Source: Pyxidicoccus fallax (GTDB lineage: Bacteria; Myxococcota; Myxococcia; Myxococcales; Myxococcaceae). Taken from it: a stretch of DNA of 35,641 nucleotides. The notes under the pieces were generated by a model, which saw only the letters and a list, made by a program, of their open reading frames with translations, did not search any database and was not told where the DNA came from. Below, piece by piece: positions 1 through 7,208 of the stretch (positions within the stretch are counted from its first letter, which is position 1; the number at the start of each line of letters is the position of its first letter). The translations under genes were made by a program, and so were the position numbers. The stretch spans positions 1 to 35,641 of the forward strand of contig NZ_JABBJJ010000103.1 in the NCBI RefSeq assembly GCF_012933655.1. Reading direction: 5' to 3'.

Positions 1-683
1 GGCTGGGAGGGGATGGGGTCCTCGGAGGACCTGTCCGAGATGACGCTGCGCAAGTCGGCGGCGAAGCGGTCCGTGCGCGGCCATGGGCATGTGCGCGCCG
101 AGGCACAGGCGAGGGCGGGGAGGATGTCGGTGGGCAGCTGCTTCCGGCGCCATGACAGCAAGGCGGGCTGCGCCCAGCAGGTGCGCCAGGAGGCCGAGGG
201 CGACATCCGCCGAATCGCATGGGGGACTTCGAGAGGGAGCTGGCGCGTCCGGAGAGGCACCTGGCGTGGTGCGCGACGCGGAAGCGCTTCCACTTCACCT
301 TTGTGCACGGGCATCCGGACTGGCCCCGGCCGGAGGCGTTGGGCGGTCGGACACGTCCGTCGCCGCGGGAGGTGCTGGCGCACGGAGAGCGCGTGGGGCG
401 CGCTGGCACCGGGAAGCGTGCGGGTGGGTGAGGAGCTCATCTGGGGAGAAAATCAATCCCATGGGCGGGTGCTCTGGACGGCGCTGACGGCGGGGGACGC
501 CGGCGCCGAGGCGGGCGAGTGCCTCCGCCCGTGGGGCCTTACGACGTCCTGGCTGAATCAGGCGCGACGTTGTGCGGCCCGGCTTTCACTCCGCTGCCGC
601 GGGACTCCTTCCATGACGTCGCTCGTCAGGCCCTGACCCGACTTCGCTGAAGGAGGTTGGCGTGGTTCGCTGACGCGTACACC
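1..683. other. No intact gene; possible decayed coding DNA
   Basis: I see no gene here with a convincing start, ribosome site and protein-like composition from end to end. Short protein-like stretches occur in the frame starting at multiples of three: 219-431 contains the string RKRFHFTFVHGHP, and a stretch ending at the TGA at 648-650 reads PYDVLAESGATLCGPAF. An in-frame stop at 429-431 separates them. The first string loosely recalls the C-terminal part of IS630-type transposases, but the usual continuation is missing. The best reading is degraded coding DNA or the edge of an old insertion. The following HxlR/MFS pair also looks foreign, which fits an insertion edge. Evidence is weak. Confidence 0.3.
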
Positions 684-1133
684 TCACTCCGCGGGCATCT
701 TGACGAGCGTGTTGTCCCAATCGAGAGGCCGCCCGTTTTTCGTGCGGAGTTTCAGCCGCGCGACCGGCTCACCGGTTTTCGCGTCGACAAGCCCCGAGCG
801 CGGCTCGTCCGGCGCATAGAGGAAATCCTCGCCCCATTGGCGCAGGCTCACGATCACCAGGAAGAGGCCCTGCCCCTTGGGTGTCAGGGCGTATTCCTTA
901 TAGGCACTGCCGTCGGAGGCAGGGACAAGTTCCAGCACGCCCTGCTCCACCAGCCGCCGCAAACGCGCCGACAAGATGCCCCTGGCCGCGCCCAGGCTCT
1001 CGTGCAGCTCGCTGAACCGGCGCAGGCCGTCGAAGACATCGCGGATGATGAGCAGCGACCACCAGTCGCCGATGACGTCCAGCGCTCGCGCCACCGGACA
1101 CCGTGCTCCCTCCAGACTCGTCCGCCGAACCAT
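684..1133 (-). CDS. HxlR-family winged-helix transcriptional regulator
   Basis: A 149-aa DNA-binding protein, probably the repressor or sensor for the divergent MFS gene. It has the HxlR core: a conserved Cys in EGARCPVARALDVIGDWW near the N-terminus, RRFSELHESLGAARGILSAR as the helix-turn-helix, and a wing ending KEYALTPKGQGLF. In characterised relatives such as HypR and QorR this N-terminal Cys senses aldehydes, quinones or disulfide stress. I chose the ATG at 1133, not 1145, because GGAGGGG sits five bases upstream of it. A candidate promoter on this strand has TTGAGG at 1201-1196 and TAAGAT at 1178-1173 with a 17-bp spacer. The inverted repeat at 1168-1182 covers the -10, which suggests autoregulation. 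The inducer is unknown. Confidence 0.9.
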   Translation of the reverse strand: MVRRTSLEGARCPVARALDVIGDWWSLLIIRDVFDGLRRFSELHESLGAARGILSARLRRLVEQGVLELVPASDGSAYKEYALTPKGQGLFLVIVSLRQWGEDFLYAPDEPRSGLVDAKTGEPVARLKLRTKNGRPLDWDNTLVKMPAE

Positions 1134-1153
1134 CGGCCCCTCCATGGCGATTC

Positions 1154-1226
1154 AGAACCTCAAACTGGTTCTATCTTAGAACTAGAGGCCATCCGCCTCA
1201 ACTGGTCTCATCATCGAACCAATTGG
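1154..1226. promoter_or_regulatory. Divergent operator/promoter between HxlR and MFS genes
   Basis: This AT-rich island between the divergent genes carries three symmetric elements. GTTCTA-TCT-TAGAAC at 1168-1182 is a perfect inverted repeat. AGAACC at 1154-1159 pairs with GGTTCT at 1167-1172. CCAATTGG at 1219-1226 is a perfect palindrome just before the MFS ribosome site. The first repeat overlaps the candidate -10 of the HxlR gene, so a bound dimer could block both directions. HxlR proteins commonly bind such intergenic repeats; binding here is inferred. Confidence 0.6.
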
Positions 1227-1239
1227 AGGGAGCCCCGTC

Positions 1240-2505
1240 ATGAAGCACGAGCAGTCCATCGCTGGCGAACTCGGTGGCAGTGAGGCTCAGCAGGCCGCCT
1301 CTTCTGTCCCAGCAGGCGGCCTCACCCCGGCCATGACGCTCCTGCTAGCCGTGGCGGCGGGGCTCAGCGTCGCCAACATCTATTTCGTTCAACCGCTCCT
1401 GGACGCCGTCGCCCGGGAGTTCCGGGTGAGCGCCGAAGCCATCGGCATCGTCGTCACCGTCACCCAGCTCGGCTATGCCGCCGGGCTCATCCTCATCGTT
1501 CCACTGGGCGACTTCTTCAACCGCCGCCGCATGGTGGCAGGGCAGGGCTTTCTCTCCGTCGCGGCTCTGCTGCTCGCCGCCCTCGCGCCCAGCCTTCCCC
1601 TGCTGCTCGGCGCGCTGGTGGTGGTCGGCCTGCTCGCCGTTGCCGTTCAGGTGCTCGTTGCCTTCGCCGCCACCCTGGCCGGGCCCGGCGGCGGCGGCAG
1701 GGCCGTGGGCAAGGTGACCAGCGGCATCGTCATCGGCATCCTGCTGGCCCGGTTCATTTCGGGCGCGCTCGCCGATATGGGGGGCTGGCGCAGCGTCTAT
1801 CTCGCATCGGCCGCCGCCATGCTGGTGATGTCGGCACTGCTGCTGCGCGTTCTGCCCGATGAGGCGAAGACCGAACGGCCCTCCTCCTACCCCGCGCTTC
1901 TGCGCTCCATGCTTCTGCTGTTCGTCGAAGAGCCGTTGCTCCGGGTTCGGGCCCTCCTGGCCCTGCTGATCTTCGCCGCCTTCAGCATCTTCTGGACGTC
2001 GATGGTGCTGCCGCTCAGCGCGCCGCCGCTGTCCCTTTCGTCCACCCAGGTGGGGCTGTTCGGCCTGATTGGCATTGCCGGCTCCCTGGCCGCGGGCAGT
2101 GCCGGGCGTCTGGCCGACGAGGGCCGTGGCCAGCGCACCACCGGCATGGCCCTTGCCGTCCTGCTACTGGCCTGGCTGCCCCTCTCGTTCCTGGACCTGT
2201 CGCTGCTGTGGCTGATGGTCGGCGTGGTGCTGCTCGATCTGGCCGTCCAGGCCGTTCACGTCACGAACCAGAGCATGCTCTTCGCGGTGCGGCCCGAAGC
2301 GCGCAGCCGCATCGTCGGGGGCTATATGGTTTTCTATTCCATCGGCAGCGGGCTCGGCGCCATCAGCTCGACCACCGCCTATGGTCATGCGGGATGGGCG
2401 GGCGTATGCACACTCGGCGCGGCGGTCAGTCTTCTCGCCTGGGGGTTCTGGCTGGCGACGCGGCGTCTCGGCCAGGGCCCGTCTCCGGCCGCATCGGAGG
2501 CTTAG
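1240..2505 (+). CDS. MFS transporter (drug/metabolite efflux type)
   Basis: A 421-aa major facilitator protein of the inner membrane with about 12 hydrophobic helices and a cytoplasmic N-terminal tail. ANIYFVQPLLDAVAREF after helix 1 and the motif-A-like loop GDFFNRRRMV after helix 2 are typical of the subgroup that includes YnfM- and NepI-like exporters. GGAGGG at 1225-1230 supports the ATG at 1240. Divergence from an HxlR regulator suggests export induced by a toxic small molecule; the substrate is unknown. It appears to use more A/T-ending codons (TAT, GTT, CTT) than its neighbours, so horizontal acquisition of the pair is possible. Its stop overlaps the convergent sulfotransferase stop by three bases. 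Confidence 0.9.
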   Translation: MKHEQSIAGELGGSEAQQAASSVPAGGLTPAMTLLLAVAAGLSVANIYFVQPLLDAVAREFRVSAEAIGIVVTVTQLGYAAGLILIVPLGDFFNRRRMVAGQGFLSVAALLLAALAPSLPLLLGALVVVGLLAVAVQVLVAFAATLAGPGGGGRAVGKVTSGIVIGILLARFISGALADMGGWRSVYLASAAAMLVMSALLLRVLPDEAKTERPSSYPALLRSMLLLFVEEPLLRVRALLALLIFAAFSIFWTSMVLPLSAPPLSLSSTQVGLFGLIGIAGSLAAGSAGRLADEGRGQRTTGMALAVLLLAWLPLSFLDLSLLWLMVGVVLLDLAVQAVHVTNQSMLFAVRPEARSRIVGGYMVFYSIGSGLGAISSTTAYGHAGWAGVCTLGAAVSLLAWGFWLATRRLGQGPSPAASEA

Positions 2506-3368
2506 AGCGCCTCCGTGTTCCTCAGCCCCAGCTCACTGCGCAGCAGCGACACCTTCTGCGTCAGCTCCGCGGCGTGCTCGTCGCGGATGAGCTGGTTCTT
2601 CCCACCCGAGCCCCCCTGGCGGATGAAGCCGCCAGGGGACGCCTCGTACAGGCCGGTGCGGAAGTCGAACTTCCCGTCATGCTGCTTCATGTACTGGAAG
2701 CCGCACCGCTGGAGGATGTCGCCCAGCCGCGCCTCCTCCAGCGGGATGCCCGTGAAGGCGGCGATGCGCCGCACCTGTCCCTCCAGGTCGCTCTTCAGGT
2801 CCTCGTACCGCACCCACAGCACGTTGGCGTCGTGCCGGTGGGGCAGCCATGAGCGCATGTACGCGAACCAGTCCCGGAAGGGGCCTCGCCCGCGCAGCAT
2901 CGCGTCCATGAACAGGTCGAAGGGCGAGCGGAACCGCGCCGCCAGCTCCGCGTGGTGGTAGCAGGACACGAGCGTGTCCTTCACGTCCCTCGTGACGAAG
3001 ATGATGCGCGCGTCCCTCGGCGGCCGCAGCTCTTCGTAGGACAGGTGCGTCTTGATGAGCCGGGGCGACGGCAGCCGCTCCAGGTGGTCCACGCGCTCGA
3101 AGCGCATCAGCTCATCCAGGTACGGCGACGCCTGGAGGATGTGGTCGAACTCCGCGCGCCCGCCGCTGGCGAGCTGCACGAGAATCATCTGCATCCAGGT
3201 GGTGCCGGACTTCGGGTACGTGGCGATGTAGACGTCCCCCGGCCGGGGCCGGAACTGCTGCCAGTAGAGCAGGCGCTGCCGAAGCTTCGTGCCCCAGTCC
3301 GCGAAGCGACCGGCCAATCCCACCGGTACCGCAATGAGCCACAGGAAGAGGTTCGTGAGCCAACGCAT
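2502..3368 (-). CDS. Sulfotransferase (PAPS-dependent, Sulfotransfer_1 type)
   Basis: A 288-aa enzyme expected to move a sulfuryl group from PAPS to a hydroxyl or amine. The 5'-phosphosulfate loop YPKSGTTWMQMIL, the 3'-phosphate motif RDVKDTLVSCYHH and a C-terminal GFIRQGGSGGKNQL element (equivalent to RKGxxGDWK) are all present. The last differs from the usual sequence but keeps the Gly and Lys. The N-terminus MRWLTNLFLWLIAVPVGLAG is a hydrophobic anchor, so it is probably membrane-attached, as in steroid- or lipid-sulfating relatives. I chose the ATG at 3368 because further upstream the frame runs into the TetR gene and operator. It is divergent from a TetR regulator and a lipid-type hydroxylase, so a hydroxylated lipid is a plausible acceptor (inference). 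Confidence 0.9.
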   Translation of the reverse strand: MRWLTNLFLWLIAVPVGLAGRFADWGTKLRQRLLYWQQFRPRPGDVYIATYPKSGTTWMQMILVQLASGGRAEFDHILQASPYLDELMRFERVDHLERLPSPRLIKTHLSYEELRPPRDARIIFVTRDVKDTLVSCYHHAELAARFRSPFDLFMDAMLRGRGPFRDWFAYMRSWLPHRHDANVLWVRYEDLKSDLEGQVRRIAAFTGIPLEEARLGDILQRCGFQYMKQHDGKFDFRTGLYEASPGGFIRQGGSGGKNQLIRDEHAAELTQKVSLLRSELGLRNTEAL

Positions 3369-3427
3369 CAGGCCGCGGAAGGTACCACCCTGCCTGCCGG
3401 ACCCTAGCCCTCTTGCCTGCCTCCAAC

Positions 3428-3450
3428 TTAGTGACTGGTCACTCGTTAAG
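3428..3450. promoter_or_regulatory. Palindromic operator, likely TetR target
   Basis: AGTGAC-TG-GTCACT (3430-3443) is a perfect inverted repeat, with looser outer symmetry from TTA at 3428 to TAA at 3447-3449. It lies in the 105-bp gap between the divergent sulfotransferase and TetR genes, 24 bp before the TetR start. The TGAC-N2-GTCA core is a common TetR-family operator form. Autoregulation and control of both flanking units is inferred. Confidence 0.6.
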
Positions 3451-3473
3451 TTCGGCGTTATGCTTTCCGTGAA

Positions 3474-4136
3474 ATGGCTTCGAAGACCTCCCCGCCGGAG
3501 GGGACGCCCCCTCCCCGCCGCACGCAGCAGGAGCGGCGCGAGACGACGCGCCGCAAGCTGCTGGACGCCACCATCCAGGCGCTGGTGGAGCTGGGCCATG
3601 CGCGACTGACGACGGTGGACGTGGCGAAGCGGGCGGGCCTGTCACAGGGCGCGCTCTTCACGCACTTCGACACCAAGGAGGAGCTGCTCGCGGCGGCGGT
3701 GGAGCACCTCTTCCCGCGCATCATCCAGGACTACCTGGCGGGCGTCGGCGCCCGGCCGTCCAACAAGGACCGCATCGCCACGGCGGTGGACATGCTGTGG
3801 GCCGCCTACCAGCGGCCGGAGCTGCAGGCGGCCATCGAGCTGTACGTCGCGGCACGCACCAACCCGGAGCTGCGCGCGGCGCTGGAGGCGGTGGACGGCC
3901 CGCACCGGGAGAACCTCCACCGGGTGGCCCGTGAGCTGTTCCCGGAGGCCGCCACGCACCCGGAGTTCGACGGCGTGGTGGAGCTGGCGCTGGACGCGGT
4001 GCAGGGCGCCGTCGTTGGCGGCAGCGCTCGCCCGAATGACCCGGCGCACCGCCGCATGTTGGACACCCTCACGCGCTTCATGCGCACCGCGCTTTCACCC
4101 ACCCCGGAGCGGCCTCGCCGCCGCCCCCGTCCATAA
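3474..4136 (+). CDS. TetR/AcrR-family transcriptional regulator
   Basis: A 220-aa repressor-type protein. The N-terminal helix-turn-helix is clear: RRKLLDATIQALVELGHARLTTVDVAKRAGLSQGALFTHFDTKEELLAAAVEHLF, about residues 26-80. A variable all-helical ligand and dimerisation domain follows, then a basic Pro/Arg-rich tail. The ATG at 3474 lies just downstream of the palindrome at 3430-3443. The membrane hydroxylase begins 13 bp after its stop, with the ribosome site AAGGAGAGG overlapping the stop region, so the two are co-transcribed. It probably controls the hydroxylase and the divergent sulfotransferase. The ligand could be a lipid or fatty-acyl compound, which is inference. Confidence 0.92.
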   Translation: MASKTSPPEGTPPPRRTQQERRETTRRKLLDATIQALVELGHARLTTVDVAKRAGLSQGALFTHFDTKEELLAAAVEHLFPRIIQDYLAGVGARPSNKDRIATAVDMLWAAYQRPELQAAIELYVAARTNPELRAALEAVDGPHRENLHRVARELFPEAATHPEFDGVVELALDAVQGAVVGGSARPNDPAHRRMLDTLTRFMRTALSPTPERPRRRPRP

Positions 4137-4149
4137 GGAGAGGCCCGTC

Positions 4150-5043
4150 ATGGACGCAGCCCGCATCCCCGACCTCATCACCCCCGCCATTCCCGTCTTC
4201 ATCATCACGGTCATCGCCGAGGCGCTCTGGGTGAAGAAGCTCCGGGACGAGGGCCGCCCCGTGAAGGGCCACACCTGGAAGGACACGCTCGCCAGCCTCT
4301 CCATGGGACTGGGCAACGTGGCCGTCAACCTCGTGTGGAAGGGCATCGCCTTCGCCGGCTACCTGGCGCTCTACGAGTGGACGCCGCTGCGGCTGGGCTC
4401 CAGCGTGTGGGCCTGGGTGCTGCTCTTCTTCGCGGAGGACCTCTGCTACTACTGGTTCCACCGCGTCCACCACGAGAGCCGCTTCTTCTGGGCGTCCCAC
4501 GTGGTGCACCACTCCAGCGAGCACTACAACCTCTCCACGGCGCTGCGGCAGACGTGGACCAACCCCACCGGCTGGGTGTTCTGGGCGCCGCTGGCGCTTT
4601 TGGGCTTCCACCCGGTGATGATTGTCGTGCAGCAGTCCGTCAGCCTGCTCTACCAGTACTGGATTCACACCGAGGCCATCGGCCGGCTGCCGCGCCCGCT
4701 GGAGTGGGTGCTCAACACGCCGTCGCACCACCGCGTGCACCACGCGTCCAACCCGCGCTACCTCGACAAGAACTACGCGGGCATCCTCATCATCTGGGAC
4801 CGGCTCTTCGGCACCTTCGAGCCCGAGGGTGAGAAGCCCATCTACGGGCTGACGAAGAACATCCACACGTACAACCCGGTGCGCATCGCCTTCCACGAGT
4901 TCGTGGCCATCGCCCGCGACGCGGTGAGGCCGGGGCCGCTGCGGCACCGGCTGGGCTACGTGTTCCGCAACCCGGCCTGGAAGCCGGAGCCGCTGCCACC
5001 GCCCGAGCCACCCGCCGCGGAGCCGGCCCGGCCGTCGGCCTGA
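4150..5043 (+). CDS. Fatty acid hydroxylase / sterol desaturase superfamily membrane protein
   Basis: A 297-aa integral membrane di-iron enzyme. The histidine clusters of the superfamily are all visible: FHRVHH, SHVVHHSSEHYN, and SHHRVHHASNPRYLDKNYAG followed by the WDRLFGTFEPE signature. It would hydroxylate or desaturate a lipid substrate with O2; the closest functional classes are alkylglycerol monooxygenase and sterol desaturase-like proteins. Membrane helices occupy roughly residues 10-30, 50-80, 90-115 and 150-180. The C-terminus is a Pro/Glu-rich tail. It is co-transcribed with the upstream TetR gene. Substrate cannot be read from sequence; a nearby sulfotransferase could act on the introduced hydroxyl. 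Confidence 0.9.
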   Translation: MDAARIPDLITPAIPVFIITVIAEALWVKKLRDEGRPVKGHTWKDTLASLSMGLGNVAVNLVWKGIAFAGYLALYEWTPLRLGSSVWAWVLLFFAEDLCYYWFHRVHHESRFFWASHVVHHSSEHYNLSTALRQTWTNPTGWVFWAPLALLGFHPVMIVVQQSVSLLYQYWIHTEAIGRLPRPLEWVLNTPSHHRVHHASNPRYLDKNYAGILIIWDRLFGTFEPEGEKPIYGLTKNIHTYNPVRIAFHEFVAIARDAVRPGPLRHRLGYVFRNPAWKPEPLPPPEPPAAEPARPSA

Positions 5044-5107
5044 GCCGCCCTCCCCCTCCGCCGCCGTCGGCCCGGGCCTTCCCAAGCACGTGCCGGCGGG
5101 GCCCTCC

Positions 5108-5138
5108 ACCTCGGCGGCCCACTCGACGGGCCCGAGGT
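5108..5138 (+). terminator. Hairpin downstream of hydroxylase gene
   Basis: ACCTCGG pairs with CCGAGGT and GCCC with GGGC around loop ACTCGAC, with a two-base bulge. This gives an 11-bp GC-rich stem about 65 bp after the hydroxylase stop. There is no U-tract, as is usual in GC-rich genomes, so termination activity is inferred. The rest of the 5044-5262 gap holds nothing else I recognise except the pgi ribosome site. Confidence 0.4.
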
Positions 5139-5262
5139 GTTGAGCATCGGGCCTCGCATGGCCTTTGCCCTCCGGGGCACTCGCGTCCGGCTTCCCACCC
5201 GGGAGCGGAGGCGCTAAGCCACACGGCACTTTTCACAGGTGCACCGGAGGTCGGGAGGAGCC

Positions 5263-6852
5263 ATGAGCGAGCGTGAGCTGTGGGAGCGGTACCAGCGGTA
5301 TCTGTGCGTCGTCCCGTCCGTGGGGTTCACGCTCGACGTCTCGCGCATGCGCTTCCCGGCGGACTTCCTGGACCGGATGCGGCCGCAAATGGACAAGGCC
5401 TTCGCGGACATGGAGGCCCTGGAGAAGGGCGCCGTCGCCAACCCGGACGAGAAGCGCAAGGTGGGCCACTACTGGCTGCGCGCTCCCCAGACGGCGCCGG
5501 AGCCCGGGCTCCAGAAGGACATCAACGACACGGTGGCCGCCGTCCACGCCTTCGCGGCGGACGTGCATGCGGGCAAGGTGAAGCCGCAGAAGGCGCAGCG
5601 CTTCACGCACCTGCTCCTGGTGGGCATCGGCGGCTCGGCGCTGGGGCCGCAGCTGGTGGCGGACGCGCTGGGCACGCACGCCGACAAGATGCAGGTGGCC
5701 TTCTTCGACAACACCGACCCGGACGGCATGGACCGGGTGGTGGCGCAGCTCGGTGACAGGCTGGCGGAGACGCTGACGCTGGTCATCAGCAAGTCGGGCG
5801 GCACCAAGGAGACGAGCAACGGCATGCTGGAGGCCGCGCGCGCGTACCAGGCGAAGGGGCTCGACTTCAGCAAGCACGCGGTGGCCGTCACCGGCGCGGG
5901 CAGCGAGCTGGACAACCACGCGCGCAAGCAGGGCTGGCTGCGCATCTTCCCCATGTGGGACTGGGTTGGCGGGCGCACGTCGGTGATGTCGGCGGTGGGC
6001 CTGCTGCCGGCGCGGCTGCAGGGCCTGGACATCGACGGGATGCTGGCGGGCGCGCGGGACATGGACGTGGCGACGCGGCAGCGGGACGCGCTGAAGAACC
6101 CGGCCGCGCTGCTCGCGCTGATGTGGCACCACGCGGGCGGCGGGCGCGGCACGAAGGACATGGTCATCCTGCCGTACAAGGACCGGCTGCTGCTGATGTC
6201 GCGCTACCTCCAGCAGCTCGTCATGGAGTCCTTGGGCAAGGAGCTGGACCTGGACGGCAAGGTGGTGAACCAGGGCATCGCCGTCTACGGCAACAAGGGC
6301 TCCACGGACCAGCACGCGTACGTGCAGCAGCTGCGCGAGGGCGTGCTCAACTTCTTCGTCACCTTCATCGAGGTGCTGAAGGACCGGCCGTCCGGCGCGT
6401 TCGAGGTGGAGCCCGGCGTCACCAGCGGGGACTACCTGCTGGGCTTCCTGCTCGGCACGCGCCGAGCGCTGTACGAGAAGGGCCGCGAGTCCATCACCCT
6501 CACGGTGCCGGACGTGAGCGCGCGCACGGTGGGCGCGCTGATTGCGCTGTATGAGCGCGCGGTGGGCCTCTACGCCAGCCTGGTGAACATCAACGCGTAC
6601 CACCAGCCGGGCGTGGAGGCGGGGAAGAAGGCCGCGGGCGCGGTGCTGGACCTGCAGCGCAAGGTGACGAAGCGCCTGGGCGAGGCCGGCACGGAGGCCC
6701 GCTCGGCGGAGCAGCTCGCCGCGGACATCGGCCTGCCGGACGAGGTGGAGACGGTGTTCAAGGTGCTGGAGCACCTGGCCGCCAACCCGGACCGCGGCGT
6801 GGTCCGCTCCGGAGGGCCGAGCCCCGCCGAGGCCCGCTACCGCGTGAAGTGA
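5263..6852 (+). CDS. pgi: Glucose-6-phosphate isomerase
   Basis: A 529-aa cytosolic enzyme interconverting glucose 6-phosphate and fructose 6-phosphate in glycolysis and gluconeogenesis. SIS-type sugar-phosphate sites are clear: GIGGSALGPQLV, SKSGGTKETSNGML, the family signature DWVGGRTSVMSAVGLLP, and NKGSTDQHAYVQQLREG in the C-terminal half containing the catalytic-region His. Length is in the normal range. The ATG at 5263 has GGAGGAG directly upstream at 5255-5261; an in-frame ATG at 5239 is less well placed. It appears monocistronic and is followed by two palindromes. Confidence 0.96.
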   Translation: MSERELWERYQRYLCVVPSVGFTLDVSRMRFPADFLDRMRPQMDKAFADMEALEKGAVANPDEKRKVGHYWLRAPQTAPEPGLQKDINDTVAAVHAFAADVHAGKVKPQKAQRFTHLLLVGIGGSALGPQLVADALGTHADKMQVAFFDNTDPDGMDRVVAQLGDRLAETLTLVISKSGGTKETSNGMLEAARAYQAKGLDFSKHAVAVTGAGSELDNHARKQGWLRIFPMWDWVGGRTSVMSAVGLLPARLQGLDIDGMLAGARDMDVATRQRDALKNPAALLALMWHHAGGGRGTKDMVILPYKDRLLLMSRYLQQLVMESLGKELDLDGKVVNQGIAVYGNKGSTDQHAYVQQLREGVLNFFVTFIEVLKDRPSGAFEVEPGVTSGDYLLGFLLGTRRALYEKGRESITLTVPDVSARTVGALIALYERAVGLYASLVNINAYHQPGVEAGKKAAGAVLDLQRKVTKRLGEAGTEARSAEQLAADIGLPDEVETVFKVLEHLAANPDRGVVRSGGPSPAEARYRVK

Positions 6853-6917
6853 CGTCCGTCTCGCCCGGGTGGCGCTTCCACGCAGGTGGAACCCACCCGG
6901 CCGAGGCAGGGCCGTCC

Positions 6918-7003
6918 CCGGAATGGAAGTTCCATTCCGGAGGCACTCGCCCCGGGAGAGCCCGCCGTGAGGCCCGGCCCCGGAATGGAACTTCCATTCC
7001 GGG
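6918..7003. repeat. Pair of near-identical perfect palindromes
   Basis: At 6918-6940, CCGGAATGGAA and TTCCATTCCGG flank a single central G (11-bp arms). At 6979-7003, CCCGGAATGGAA and TTCCATTCCGGG flank a single central C (12-bp arms). The two copies are 38 bp apart between pgi and the TonB receptor gene. A less perfect relative (CTTCCACGCAGGTGGAA) lies at 6873-6889. Possible roles are a transcription terminator for pgi, a protein-binding site or a REP-like dispersed element. The near-zero loop argues against an efficient RNA hairpin of the first type. Confidence 0.7.
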
Positions 7004-7208
7004 ACCTGAGCCCGGCGGGGGGGTGATGCGCCGCGTCGCCATGGCCTCCCACGCCGCTCGAAACCACGACAGGAACGCTTAATCCTGATCTCCCGACTGT
7101 GGGCTCCCCCACGGAGGGGGCAGGGCCGACCCCGGCCCGGTGTCCACCGCTGGTCCCCTCCCTCCATCAGGTTTGACGCCGCTTGCCTGGTTGAGTAAGT
7201 GCCCATGT

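Noticed and set aside
5233..7206. Long open frame on the minus strand across pgi
   Set aside because: It is antisense to a clear glucose-6-phosphate isomerase gene; its translation is His/Arg/Val-rich low-complexity typical of antisense frames in GC-rich DNA.
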